64,000 nt of DNA from Tieghemostelium lacteum. Taxonomy: Eukaryota; Evosea; Eumycetozoa; Dictyosteliales; Raperosteliaceae. The notes under the pieces are model-generated. The model had not been told where the DNA came from, searched no databases, and saw only the letters and a list, made by a program, of their open reading frames with translations. Positions 46,028 through 58,900 of this stretch are shown here, in pieces. The stretch spans positions 124,001 to 188,000 of the forward strand of contig LODT01000039.1 in the NCBI GenBank assembly GCA_001606155.1. The letters are read 5' to 3'. Positions within the stretch are counted from its first letter, which is position 1, and each line of letters opens with the position of its first letter. Position numbers and translations under genes: made by a program.

Positions 46028-48543
46028 TTTTCTTAGTGTTTTTTGAGCTCCAAAAAAAAGAGATAAATTAAACGAAGTTGTAAATAGGAATATAAAAAAC
46101 CAATAAAAAAAAAAAAAAAAGATTTTCAATTGTGATCACACATTAAACTAAAATCACTCATTGTGACAATATCTGGAGATTTAATGAAAAACCAAAAGAG
46201 TAGAATAGAATTACTCCGTTCCAACATATCGAATCCTATCAAATAAAATTTCAATACTTGACTACTACTTTTCTATATTTAAAACTTAATTAAATTTCAT
46301 TTTTGATATGGAGTTGTTTTCATTTTCCATTCCTCTCTCAGAGACTGTTTGTAAATTATAAAGTCCATTATTGTGGAGTTTTGAGTGTGGTGTGTGGGTA
46401 AAGTGTCAAGTTGGAATAGTGGGGAAAGAGTGGTATGCTTTTAGCATCACATTTAAATCTTAATATTGTTTTCTCACCTGTGTGATCACTGCAAATGATT
46501 TAATATTTGTAAAAAGGAAAAACTCCCATTTAAACAATTGTTAATAATATTAATAATTTGATAAACGGGAATAGAATTTTTTGATGTAAGTTTTCAATTG
46601 ATGGCCCTAAAGTCACTGTCAATTCAATTGAAATAAAACCAGATATTTATCAGCCTATTTAAATAGTTTGTAAATCTGCATAACGTATTTAGATTTTATG
46701 AAGAGATTTAAACCTAAAAATAAAAACAATAATTCAAACAATAAGAACCTAAAAAAATGATTGGTTTTTGTGAAATTTTTTTTAACAAAAAACTTCCCTA
46801 TTCATTTCACTAAACATCATTAAAACAGTAATAATACCAGTATAATATTAATTTTATTTATATAAATAATTATTTAGTTATTTAGTTTTAAAATTTTTTT
46901 TTATACCATTGTAAATAATTTAAAAAAAAAAAACCCAACAGACCTTAATACAATTTCTTTGAAACTATAACAAATCAAAAGTAAGGAATGAATATTCGTT
47001 TAATTAATTAAATATAAATACACCACAACACCCAGTGAATTTGTTTTTAGGGTACATTAAACTTAAAGACAGAAGGATTGAGCAAACTGATAGTGTCAGG
47101 TGTCAAATCCTAATATAAGATATTTTCAAATAATCTAATTGTTTTTGTATTTTTGTGTTATGTTTTTTGAAAAAAAAAATTTTTTTATTCCTTTTAAGAG
47201 CTGAAATTTGATTGGCTTAAAAAATAAGAAAGAATTTTTAGTTTTGCAATACAATACCCATCAAATATTTTTTTTTTAATTTTCTTAATTTAAAAATAAG
47301 CGATATACACTAGGGGAAAAACTTTGTTTTTTTTTTTTCCACCTTACTCCAATACCTATATAATTGTAATCATTTCACTTGTTGCCATTACTACAATCAC
47401 AATATCAATTTTAAATATATAATAAATTATAGTGTGGTAAGTTGTCGCTCTTTAATTCTACTATATTACCATTACTCTCAAAACCATTAAAAGAATAAAT
47501 AGTTTTAATGGTGATCATCAGTTTCTCCATTTCTAGATATTGTGGATATGATTACATTTACATAATTCAACACAACACACCAACAACAAAATCACACTCC
47601 ATCATCAAATTAAAAAAAAAAAAACTCATATTGTGGGGATATATTTATCGCTTTTTCATTACCTCTTTAGAAAAAAAAAAATATAATTTTAATTAATTGA
47701 TTTAAACCCACATTCAATCACAATTATATTTTTAACATCAACACAACATTGATTTATCTTGAGTAATCTCTTTTTGATATTTCTGTTCAAAAAGTAAAAA
47801 ACATATCAAGTTCAACACCTTCACAAAATCACCCCCTCTCTCCACACTTGTTTATCATGATATTAATTGGCAGTTATTAGATTATTTATCATAACTGTAT
47901 TGTTGAAAGAATGTGTGGTGTGTGTTTGAATTTTAACTTGTAAAAGTGTGTTTGATTTATACAGTTTTTTGTTATAGCGCTTGGCTGTTGTTTTATTATT
48001 TTTTTTTTATTATTTTTTTATTGCTACACTCAATTGACAAAAAGGATCAATTTATACTTATACTCTCTCTACTCTATTTATTTATTTATTTATTATAGAT
48101 TTATATATAATTTTTTTTTTTTTTCATAGGAATATAAATTTTATTTTCTTAAAAACAAAAGGTATGTGTGGGATTCATTATTATCTCCAAGGTTCACTAA
48201 AAGATCTTTATACTAATTTTAAAATAACAAAAAAATTTTTTTTTCTTTTTTCTAAAAATCTAATTTTGGACAACTTTTGCATTTTTCTTTTCATTCTCTT
48301 CAGAATTTTTTAAATCTTGCATTTTGTATCTTTAGTTAATAATATATATATATAATATATTAAACTTTTAACTGTATTTTAAACAACTAGTTGGAAAATC
48401 ATCACTTCCTCCCCCTCATTAAAAAATCTTTAAAAAATCCAGCATTTATTTTTAGATTTTGAAAACTTATCGCTCAGAAAAAAAAAAAACCCACAAAACA
48501 GTTTAATAACACACAACAGTAATATATAATATAATAATCAAAA
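46028..48543. other. 2.4-kb gene-free stretch upstream of the G-alpha gene
   Basis: The largest gap in the window. It contains many A and T runs, a G/T-rich patch at about 46375-46440 with GTGGTGTGTGGGTAAAGTG, a GTGTGGTGTGTGT motif near 47914, and C/A-rich stretches near 47570. Near its 3' end, a consensus donor (AAAAG/GTATGTGTGG, about 48160) and acceptors before the ATG suggest a 5' UTR intron, unproven. I saw no supported coding gene; frames present are low-complexity. Confidence 0.5.
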
Positions 48544-49720
48544 ATGGTATTTGGATGTTTTGGTTCAGTAGAGACAGAGAAGAACAAAAAGATCGAAAAG
48601 ATCATTGAAGTCGACAGAAGAAAGTTAAAGAAAGATGTTAAACTACTACTTTTAGGTCCAGGTGAATCTGGTAAATCAACCATCTTCAAACAAATGAAAA
48701 TTATCCAAGAGGATGGTGGTTATTCGACTGAAGAACTTTTGGAATATCGTGCCTTTGTATACTCAAATTGTATCAGTCAAATGGAAGCTCTCTTAACTGC
48801 TTCTGCTAAATTGAATATTGAATTGGAAGGTGAAAATAAAGTAAGTTTCAATACAACACAAGAAAACAATTCATACAACATAGGAATACTAATATAATTC
48901 ATAAATTTAACAGCAAAGAGCTGCTAATATCTTGCGTAGAACTATTGGTAATGAACCATGGTTATTGTTAGCTTCAGACATTAAATATCTTTGGGATGAT
49001 AAAGGTATCAAAGAAACATATGCCCAAAAAGATAAACACTTCCAATTAAATGATTCCGCTGCATAGTAAGTTTTTTTTTTCATACCCCTGCCACCCACCC
49101 ACCCAGCTATTAATGTTTTATAATTTTAAAGTTTCTTTGATAATATAGATAGATACATGAAAGAAGATTTCATTCCAAATGAACAAGATGTATTGAGATG
49201 TCGTGTCAGAACAACAGGTATCCAAGAATCTGAATTCATATTTGATAAGATTAGATTAAAGATTGTTGATGTTGGTGGTCAAAGAAGTCAAAGAAGAAAG
49301 TGGATCCATTGTTTTGATTGCGTCACTGCAGTTATTTTTGTAGCAGCTATGTCTGATTATGATCAGGTACTAAGAGAAGATGAATCTGTGAATAGAACCA
49401 GAGAATCATTGGCCCTCTTTAAAGAGATTGTAAACTGCGACTACTTTAAAGATACCCCAATCGTGTTGTTCCTCAACAAGAAAGATTTGTTCAAAGAGAA
49501 ATTAAAGAGAGTCCCATTGCAATCCTGTTTCTCTGATTACACAGGTCCAAATAAATACAAAGACGCAGCCATGTTTATCCAGGCACAATATTTGGCACAA
49601 GGTCCATCACCAAGAACTATATATACACACGCTACCTGTGCCGTTGATACTGAAAATATTAAATTTGTCTTTAGAGCCGTCAGACAAACTATTCTATCTC
49701 AGGCACTGGAACATTTCTAA
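48544..49720 (+). CDS. gpaD: Heterotrimeric G protein alpha subunit, G-alpha-4 type
   Basis: Three exons, 48544-48840, 48914-49065 and 49132-49720, with introns of 73 and 66 bp; 345 residues. The G motifs are complete: GPGESGKSTIFKQMKII, RVRTTGI (switch I), DVGGQRSQRRKW (switch II), FLNKKDLF and TCAVDT. The N-terminus MVFGCFGSVETEKNK resembles Dictyostelium G-alpha-4, which works in folate sensing; that match is from memory. It lacks Gly at position 2, so it cannot be N-myristoylated, and Cys5 is the likely lipid site. The C-terminus ends ALEHF with no Cys at -4, so no pertussis-toxin site. The long upstream region fits a developmentally regulated gene. Confidence 0.9.
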
Positions 49721-50025
49721 AATATTTATATATATATTCTAATAGACGTCTTTCACATTTTTAACACAACACAACAATAACTACAACAACAACAACAACA
49801 ACAACCCACATTAACACCATAACAAAAGTTAAAAAAAAAAGGAAAAATTATATAGAAATCAAAACAATGTTTATCCATTCTATTTTTATTTAAAACATAA
49901 ACCCAACTTTAATCACAATTCAAAACACATTTGTTTTCGTAATCCAAAATAAAACTTGTAAAAATAATCTTTTTTTTTGAAATTCAATTGTCTTTTATCT
50001 GATCTCTCTTTGGTCTTTACTTTTA
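49721..50025. other. Convergent 3' region with CAA repeat
   Basis: Holds the 3' UTRs of the G-alpha gene and the convergent CCCH protein gene. A short CAA repeat lies at about 49782-49806. No gene was seen. Confidence 0.5.
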
Positions 50026-51467
50026 TTATTGTAACATTTGAGTTATATAATCTAAATCAGATATTTTACTTGAGGATTTGTCATCTTCATTATCATCATC
50101 ATAACTTTCATCTTGTGAATTATTATTATTATTATTATTACCATCTTGGATATTAACATTGGAAGTGCCTTTCTTTTTCTTATTCTTCTTTTTCTTTTTG
50201 TTTTCTTTGGGTTGTTGTTTTCGTTTCTTTTCATTATTGTTATTGGTATTAGGATCAATACCCATCTCTTTAAGTTTCTGTCCTGTTATATGTTGGAATG
50301 GACATTGATCACCATTTCTACAAGTTCCAGATTTACCAAATGAAAAACAGTATTGAATATTTGCCAAATTGGCACTATTGAGTTTAGGTGGAGGTGTTGG
50401 TGTACTATGAGCTATCAAAGGTGGTAAAACAGTCTCCGTTAGCAATGCAGGTGGATTTTGATGTTCAGTATACATGTCATAGATATCATTACTCTTTTCA
50501 ATGCCCACTAAAGTTGCTAACATCTCCGAGGGTACTGACTGATAGATTTCCACCATTTGATCCGATGGTTTATGTGATAGAATATATGCTTGCGCAATTG
50601 GTAATGTCATTACTTTTTTTAAAATCTCATAAAGTATTTTTGAACTCTTAACTGGATTAAATGGACAATTTGGATAAAGTATATGTGTCATTTCTTTTTT
50701 TTCAACTGTCATTATCCTATTATTCCATATATTGACACGAGCGAATATCAGTTGAGCTTTAGGTCTTAAAAATGTATAAGACCACCATTTTGATAGTTCA
50801 GAAATTGAGGTTTCTTCTATACCTCTATCTGGTCTATATTCCACATGAGCTTTCACACCAATATAACTTATACCCAAAACATTACTACCTTGTATAGGTA
50901 ATAATACATGTCCATGTATCTTACATCTAATCAATATCTTCATTTCACCAAATCTCCATCTTGTATATATTAAATTCTGTTGTTTTAAATATTCACTATT
51001 ATTATTATTATTTGTAGTTTCACTTGAATTTTCAGTTGAATTAGGTGGTGTGGTTTCAATTGATGATTTTGAATTATTGATTTTTAGTTTGTTTGCTGTT
51101 TTAACATCAAAATCAATAGGTGATACTTTATTATTGAGTTGACCTGTAGTTAATCCAAGTGATTCGAGTGCCAAAGAGAAGAACTTATCATTTTTCTCTC
51201 TGTTTGTCATTTTCTTTTTCAATAGTGGTTTCTCTAGAATGTAAACCTTTTTTGTTGTTGATTTTGTTGGATCATCTACTGATGTCTTTGTTATCTCTTT
51301 GGTCAGAATTGGTATTTCCCATTCCTCAGATAGTGAAGGTAAATGATTATTAATTATTCTAACAAAAGTAGAAGAACTCATTACCATATCAATATCATGT
51401 TTCTCAATTAGATTGAGTATATTTGGATCCTTATGTAATGGTGGTACTATTGACTTTTTCCAATAAC

Positions 51468-51535
<68 letters not shown>

Positions 51536-52569
51536 GTTGAATCAGGTGTTTCTGATGATTGATTATAAGATTTTAATGGAATTTCAATAGAATTTGGTAT
51601 TTTATCAAAGAATAAACATTTACCAGTTTCCAAGAGAGTTTCTGCATGTTGAATTACTGGATCTTTTTCAGTGGGTTTCATTGTCAATAGATCCATTGTA
51701 TCTCTTTTTATATAGTATCTAGGATAGTTATTTAATAATTTAAATCTATCATTGAGTCTAATGTTCATCTCTCTTTCAATATCTTTATGTATTGTCTGAA
51801 GTGTAGTAGAAACAGGTGGAGCAATTGTATTAGTAGTAGTAGGAATAGGTGTTTTACTATCACTACTACTAGATACTGCTTTTAATATTGGTGATTTTGT
51901 AATTTCATCTAGAGGTGACTTGGAAACATCTCCTGATGTCAAAGTTGTTTTAATTTCATCTAAAGGTGATTTCAGATTACTAGTTGTTTTCAAATTTACA
52001 TTCGTAGCTGTTCTCTTTTTTAAACTATCTGATTTTAATAAAAATAGTTTTGAGGGTTCCATAGGTTCCAATAAAGGATCTTTATATGGTTTAGGTTTAG
52101 TTGTGGTACTATTACTATTGCTATCGGTCATTTCAATATCTGTACTATCTGGTAGTATTGAATTTATATTGTCCTCAACTGAATCATTTATAGGTATTTG
52201 CACCGACTGCTGTTGTTGTTGATATACAGTTAATATTTCATTTTTACCCATATCAAAAGGATCAGCGTATTTAGTGTGTTTAGTTGTGTCTTTAAACATT
52301 AAATATGGCCAATAGTTATTGTTATTAGCCAATGAATGCTTTTCAAAATAATCATTATCAATATGTTCTGTATTATCTTTCCATTTTTTTACATCAGATG
52401 TCAAATCCTTAATATTAACCCACTCTAATGTTCCATTTTTATTAACTATCGATTCAAGATTTTCCCTATATTATTAAAATATTAATAATCAATACAAAAC
52501 AATCTTAAATTAACTAATATCATACATATTAGAACCTAAATCCATTCTTTCTTTCTTATTATTGTCCAT
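50026..52569 (-). CDS. Little elongation complex subunit 2-like protein with CCCH finger
   Basis: Two exons on the minus strand, 52569-52526 and 52465-50026, around a 60-bp intron; 827 residues. The first ~450 residues are low-complexity with a run of over 20 Asn. A folded region at about 500-670 (RWRFGEMKILIRCKIHGHV, KAHVEYRPDRGIEETSISEL, LPIAQAYILSHKP) resembles the conserved C-terminal domain of NARG2/ICE2, the little elongation complex subunit that supports snRNA transcription. A CCCH zinc finger of spacing 8-5-3 follows (CFSFGKSGTC...CPFQH) and then a Lys-rich tail like a nuclear signal. The finger is sure; the ICE2 match is from memory of the family. Confidence 0.72.
51468..51536. repeat. 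ATT/AAT trinucleotide repeat (poly-Asn coding)
   Basis: About 23 perfect ATT units, read as AAT (Asn) codons on the minus strand, inside the CCCH protein gene. Such runs are typical of dictyostelid genomes and are likely to vary in length between strains. Confidence 0.9.
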
Positions 52570-52825
52570 ATTTCATTTTATTAGATATCTAATAAACCGT
52601 TAAATCATAACAAGCAAAAGAATTAAATGTTATGCAAATTTTTAAAAATTCAAATTTATTTTTATGTGGTATTAGGTTGAGGATTTACTTGATTAGTGGA
52701 AATAATGATTAATATACATAATTAATATTAAATTGAATTATAAGTAAATAGACCTTTGCAATTTTATATAAAAATAGGAATTACAAATAATGGTTTAGAA
52801 TACACATATAAATAGAATTTATAAC

Positions 52826-54484
52826 TTAGTGTTGTACTTTATTAGTAGTTATATTATTGTCTAACTTCTTTTCATTAGTTGGTTCTTTAAGATCAAGTTT
52901 CTTTAAAATAAATAAAAATATCAATGAAATTGCAGCAGAGAACACCAGTAATACCATTGAGAAGTTATAGGTTCCTGTTTTTTCTCTAAAGTACGATAGG
53001 AAGAGTGGATATATGACAATTCCTACATTATATGATGTACCAATAAGACCATAGGCTGTACCAATGACTTTTTCATCGACCAGTAAGGGAACAGCACTAA
53101 TGAGAGTATTGTTCATTAGACCATAACCTAAACCACTTAATACCACCCATGGAAGAGGTACTGTTGGTGTTACTATAAGTATAAATATACCAATTCCCAT
53201 GGTACATATTCCAACACATAATGAGATGGTTCGCTTTTTCAGAGCTTTGGTTACATAGGGAAACAATGGGCAGCAGACACCATTTAAAAGTGTTTCGCAT
53301 GCCATAACCAACGCAGCTGATCTTTCATTGTAATTGTACTTTTCAATAATCATATCTGTTGCAATGATATCCAATCCATAGAATGAACTGTAACCAAAGA
53401 AAGCTATACAAACTAGTATCCACATTCTAGGGGGAATTAATCTGACTAATAATATAGCTTTTTTAAACTCCTTAAGGGTTTTTATCATTTTGTTTTCGTT
53501 ATCATCTTGAATAGGTTCATCTTTGATGGTATTGGTTATATCCTCAAATTCCAGACTATCCATCTCAATGTCTGTATTGGATGCTAAAATAGGTTTTTCA
53601 GAGGATACCAATTCGTTTGGATCATCTTGTTGTTGAGATGAAGATACTTCTTCCTTACATTCATTTATAATTTCAGGTTTTTCATTGTCTTTAGGGTAGT
53701 ATAACTTTGTTTTTCCAAATAGAATAAATATGATATTTAAGAAAAATCCAAATATACCAATGATTGCAACAAACCAAACGGTGAAAGGAAGATTGGTGTT
53801 CTCATAGAGTGTCGGCAGAAACCCAAATGCCAAAAGACTTCCGAATTGAACCCAAGTAGATTCAATTGCTACTATAAATGGCATTTCTTTTGAGGAGAAC
53901 CATTTTGCCATAAAACAACTTACACAAACCAGTAGGGATTCTCCACCGATTCCCAATAGAACTCTTGAGAATAGTAGTAGACCATATCTAGGAGGTGTAG
54001 TTGAAAGTGCAGCTAAAACTGTCGATAGTGTCATTGTGAAATTGAATATCAAACTACATGTTTCAGGACCGTAGGTATCTACAAGTATTCCACCTAAAAA
54101 CACCATAAACAGATTAGGAATTGCATAGACACTGTACAAGTATCCAAATTTCCTAGAATCTATATCATAGTGTTTATCGAATATCTTCACCATTGAAGTG
54201 GGATTATTATAAGACAGATACAATGTAAAGGCTAGATTGATAATCATAAATCCAACAATTATCTTTTTCTTATTTAAATTCTTAACTTTAGACCAATAGT
54301 AACCAATCTTTCCTTTCCTGTTTTCCAGTGGTTGAGGTGCTATAGAAATCTCATCAATTTCTTCTTCTCTATTTTCAATTTCATTTGATATCTTTTCATT
54401 ACTATCATCTATTTTATCAATTAGAGAGTCTCTATCATCTTGAATTTCCTCTTGAACTATTTTGGTATTATCAAAGGGTATCAT
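52826..54484 (-). CDS. MFSD1-like major facilitator transporter
   Basis: A 552-residue intronless protein with 12 hydrophobic segments in two sets of six, divided by a long acidic Ser/Glu-rich cytoplasmic loop (about 265-350). MFS loop motifs are visible (GGILVDTYGPETC and RVLLGIGGESLLV), and the last helices hold GTAYGLIGTSYNVG, as in MFSD1. The N-terminal 80 residues are acidic and cytosolic and could carry a lysosomal sorting signal (DRDSLIDKI). The transported molecule is unknown; dipeptide export from lysosomes is a fair guess by family. It is a divergent paralogue of the transporter cut off at the left edge. Confidence 0.85.
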   Translation of the reverse strand: MIPFDNTKIVQEEIQDDRDSLIDKIDDSNEKISNEIENREEEIDEISIAPQPLENRKGKIGYYWSKVKNLNKKKIIVGFMIINLAFTLYLSYNNPTSMVKIFDKHYDIDSRKFGYLYSVYAIPNLFMVFLGGILVDTYGPETCSLIFNFTMTLSTVLAALSTTPPRYGLLLFSRVLLGIGGESLLVCVSCFMAKWFSSKEMPFIVAIESTWVQFGSLLAFGFLPTLYENTNLPFTVWFVAIIGIFGFFLNIIFILFGKTKLYYPKDNEKPEIINECKEEVSSSQQQDDPNELVSSEKPILASNTDIEMDSLEFEDITNTIKDEPIQDDNENKMIKTLKEFKKAILLVRLIPPRMWILVCIAFFGYSSFYGLDIIATDMIIEKYNYNERSAALVMACETLLNGVCCPLFPYVTKALKKRTISLCVGICTMGIGIFILIVTPTVPLPWVVLSGLGYGLMNNTLISAVPLLVDEKVIGTAYGLIGTSYNVGIVIYPLFLSYFREKTGTYNFSMVLLVFSAAISLIFLFILKKLDLKEPTNEKKLDNNITTNKVQH

Positions 54485-54741
54485 TGTTTCCTTATCTATT
54501 TACATATTCAATGATTCTAAAAAATTATAATAAGATAAATTACCAACAGTGGTTAACAATTTATTTTTAAATTAACACACCCACAATTTAAACACTTTTC
54601 GATTTTAATAAAACTGAATTGTTGGGAAATGCAAAAAAAACAACTTTTGATACATTTAGGACATCCAAAAGTACCAAAATTTTTTTACCAGGGTTGTAAA
54701 ATAGTTTACAAAAGGTGGGGAAGAGGGGGAAGGGGAGTATT

Positions 54742-55636
54742 TTATTTCTTTTTGGCAAGTGGGACTGCAATTGCAATAACTAATGCAATAATGATTAGTA
54801 TAAGGATTGTTAGAACGATAACTTTTTTACGATAGGACCATGCATATTTACTGCTAGTTACTGTATCGTTATAACCTTTCTGAACGTCATCTTCGGAAAT
54901 TGCAATTTTAGTATTTACATCCTCAATGTCACGTCCTTGATCGACTACAATCTGATTGAGATCCTTTTGAATCTCTCTAACTGCTAATAAATCATTTGCC
55001 AATTTCTTCACTTCCTCATTGTGTTCAGCAATGATGAGATCCTCTACGGCTTGTGCATCTGATAATGTAATCTCCAATTGATTCAGTTCAATTTGGTTAT
55101 TGTATTTCTGGTTGTTATTTGATTGATTCAATACCACTGCTGATTGGTTATCCAAAACCTGAATTCTAGCTGACAAATGTCCATTCTTGTGACGATTGTT
55201 CAATGATAACTCTCTGGATCTTCCAGAGGTTCCAATAGCATTTGCCATCAGTAAATTTGTAATTTCTGTACACTCTTTTTCAAACTCACTACTCAACTGT
55301 TTCATACTACCATTAATCTTTGTAAGTTTTGGTTTATCACTTCTCTCAAATGTTCCGCTAAGTAGTTTTTTACATTCTGTTAAATTATTTCTACCATTCT
55401 CAATTTGCTATATCATAAAATAAGAGACATATATGTATACAGTTAGACACTACACCACCCTGTTGTTAAACTATAATCTTATCAAATTGTATAAAACATA
55501 CAATATGTATTTGGTTTCTAAATTCTAAGTTATCGGTATCTGGATTTGCAACTTGTGATTTCTTTTTTTGTAAACTCTGTGTTATACTATTTAGGTTATT
55601 TAAATATTGTTGTAATTGATCAAATGTAGAACTCAT
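54742..55636 (-). CDS. Qa-SNARE, syntaxin 7-like
   Basis: Two exons on the minus strand, 55636-55502 and 55407-54742, around a 94-bp phase-0 intron; 266 residues. The N-terminal helices (FDQLQQYLNNLNSITQSL) fit an Habc domain. The t-SNARE motif at about 175-235 has LLAVREIQKDLNQIVVDQGRDI with Gln at the central layer, then a C-terminal anchor (VIVLTILILIIIALVIAIAV) and a short basic lumenal end. The form resembles endosomal syntaxins (syntaxin 7/12), acting in endosome and lysosome fusion. An MFSD1-like lysosomal transporter is the next gene. Confidence 0.88.
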
Positions 55637-55979
55637 TTTTATATGTATATGTATATTACAAATAAATAAAAAAACTGTTGATATTTTGTTTGTGGATGGC
55701 ACTTAAAAAATCTTTTTAAAAAAAAAATATTATGACGAAAGTGGAGGTCCTTCAATCAGAAATCAGTTAATATCCGAATATAAAATTTTAAAAAACATTT
55801 ATTTTAATTCTAATTGTATTAATTGTTGAATATTTGAAGTTTATAATTGTTCTATTCTATTTTCATGTTTATGAAATTTCAGTTTTTATTTATGAAATTT
55901 CACTCATAGGACTTAATTTTTATTTATAAATTTGAGCATTTCACAAACTTCATTCCATTATATTAACTGTTATTGAGTA
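55637..55979. other. Divergent intergenic region (syntaxin / DHX16)
   Basis: AT-rich 5' flanks of two divergent genes, with one less simple patch (GACGAAAGTGGAGGTCC near 55733). No gene was seen. Confidence 0.5.
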
Positions 55980-58900
55980 ATGTCCACAAATGAAGAATTA
56001 AAGAACTGGGTTTCTGATAATTTATATGAAATATTGGGATATAGAGAGGACCTTTTAGAGGAATTTGTTATTAGTTTAGGGAAAAAAGCAAAGAATGTTA
56101 AATCATTTTTGGATACACTCTATGAACAACAGTTCCCAAAAGATGAAAAATCTGAAAGATTTGCAAGTCAATTACTAGATAGATTACCTTCTAAAGTCAA
56201 GAATATCACCACAACTACAACTTCAACATCGTCTACCTCTGTAAAGCATCTTAATCGATTAAATCAGTCACTAAAGATATTAGAGGACTCAGATTCAGAT
56301 GAGGATGACAATAAGAAACAATCAAAATCTAAAAAGAAAGAAAAGAAAGAAAAAAAGAAAAGAAAGAGAAAAAGGAAAAAAGGAGTATTAGAAAGACTAA
56401 AGATGATAAAGGTTGGGAAGATAAAGAAAAAGAAGAAGGTGAAGAGGAGGTTCCAAAGGTTGAAATTAAGAATATAGTTACTAATGAGGTGGTTAGAGAT
56501 GAAGAGAATGAAGAGGATGAATATGAAAAAGATCAAAGAGAGATTCAAGAATTTAATGAACGTTTGAAATCAAGAGATGATGCATCTACCAAAAAGAAAT
56601 ATAAAGATAAACCGAATGCTGGACAGAAAGAAGAGGAACAGAGGGATTTGGATACTGAAAGAATAAAATCAAGAAGAAGATTTCTTGAGATGGAGGAAAG
56701 TAAACGATTGGAATTGTTAAGAAGGGAGATTGAAGATGAAGAGGAACTATTTAAAGATCAAAAATTGACAGCTGAAGAAATTAGAGAATTTGAAAAGAAA
56801 AAGAAACTCTATGAGATTGCATCTCAGAGGATAAATGATAAGATTGATGAGAATTTCTATCAGATTCCCAAAGCAAGTGAGGATAGAAAATCTAAAGAAG
56901 ATGTACTTAAACCAAGGTATAATGAGAATAGTAGAGAATCTACAAGTTCTTTTAATCCAGAACAAAAGGAGTGGGAGCAGAATAGAATGAAACAAGTTCA
57001 AACTGAATTTGGGTCTAAGAAATCTAGTCAACAAGAAGAGGAGTATGATTATGTTTTTGATGAAGAACAAATTCAGTTTATAGCTGAGGATTCTATAAGT
57101 ACGACAAAAGAGATCTCACCAGAGACTATTGAACAGATTCAGAATATAAAGAAACTGAATTCTCAAATGACAATGCAAGAGGTGAGAAAATCACTTCCAA
57201 TCTTTCCTTATAGAGAGGAATTGATTCAAGCTGTCAATGATTATCAGGTATTGATTATTGTTGGTGAAACTGGGTCTGGTAAGACTACTCAAATTCCTCA
57301 GTATCTTCACGAGGCAGGGTATACTAAACGTGGAAAAGTTGGGTGTACCCAACCTAGAAGAGTAGCTGCAATGTCTGTAGCTGCGAGAGTTGCTGATGAA
57401 ATGTCTTGTAAACTCGGTCAAGAAGTTGGTTATTCTATTCGTTTTGAAGATTGTACTAGTGAGAAGACTGTTCTTCAGTATATGACTGATGGTATGTTAG
57501 TCAGAGAGTTTCTAACTACACCTGATCTCTCAAATTATTCTGTACTTATTATTGATGAGGCTCATGAAAGAACCCTACACACTGATATTCTATTTGGTTT
57601 GGTAAAGGATATTGCAAGATTTCGTCCAGATTTGAAATTGTTAATATCTTCTGCAACTATGGATGCTGATAAGTTCTCTCAGTATTTTGATGATGCTCCC
57701 ATTTTTACAATTCCAGGTAGAAAATATGATGTTTCTACTCTGTACACTCAGGCACCTGAAGCAAATTATGTTGATGCTGTTTGTGTAACTGTTCTTCAGA
57801 TTCACGTTTCAGAGCCTCTAGGTGATATATTGGTGTTTTTAACTGGTCAAGAAGAGGTTGATACCGTTGCGGAAATGTTACAACAGAGAACCAGAGGTCT
57901 TGGAACAAAGATTAAGGAATTGGTAATTACAAGAATCTATTCAACTCTACCAACTGATCTACAAGCAAAGATTTTTGAACCCACTCCTGAGAATGCTAGA
58001 AAAGTAGTTTTGGCAACTAATATTGCTGAGACCTCACTAACCATCGACAATATTATCTATGTTATAGATACTGGATTTTGTAAACAGAAAATATATAACC
58101 CAAAATCTGGAATGGAGAGTTTAGTTGTTCAACCATGTTCTCAAGCATCCGCCAATCAGAGAAAAGGTAGAGCTGGTAGAGTTGCTCCTGGAAAATGCTT
58201 TAGATTGTATACTGCATGGTCATTTGAGAATGAAATGGAGCCTAATACAACACCTGAAATCCAGAGAACAAATTTAGGAAATGTAGTTTTACTTCTAAAA
58301 AGCATGGGTATTAATGATTTGGTTCATTTTGATTTTATGGATCCTCCACCTGCTGAAACACTCATTAAAGCACTTGAACAGTTATATGCACTGGGGGCAC
58401 TAAATGATAGAGGACAATTGACTAAACTTGGTAGAAAAATGGCAGAGTTCCCTGTTGATCCTCAGCTGAGTAAGATGATTATTGCCTCTGAGAAATACCA
58501 GTGTACTGATGAGATATTGACTATATGTGCAATGTTGACTGTAAACAATACAATCTTTTACCGACCTAAAGACAAGGCATTCCAAGCTGATGCAGCCAAA
58601 AAGACATTCTTCCACCCAGAAGGTGACCATTTGACACTCTTGCAAGTCTACAATCAATGGAGAGAAACTGGATATGCAACTCAATGGTGCTTTGAAAATT
58701 TTATACAACATAGATCAATGAAGCGTGCTAAAGATGTAAGAGAGCAATTGGAGGGTTTATTAGAGCGTGTTGAAATCCCAATTACATCATCAGCTGACGA
58801 CACTATTGCAATTCGAAAGGCCATTACATCAGGTTATTTTTATAATACAGCAAAATTAGAGAAATCAGGTCTCTATCGTACAAACAAAACCAATCAATCT

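Noticed and set aside
47508-47696. A 62-codon frame in the long gap before the G-alpha gene
   Set aside because: Low-complexity Lys/Ile/Tyr content, no signal peptide or motif; fits chance in AT-rich sequence.
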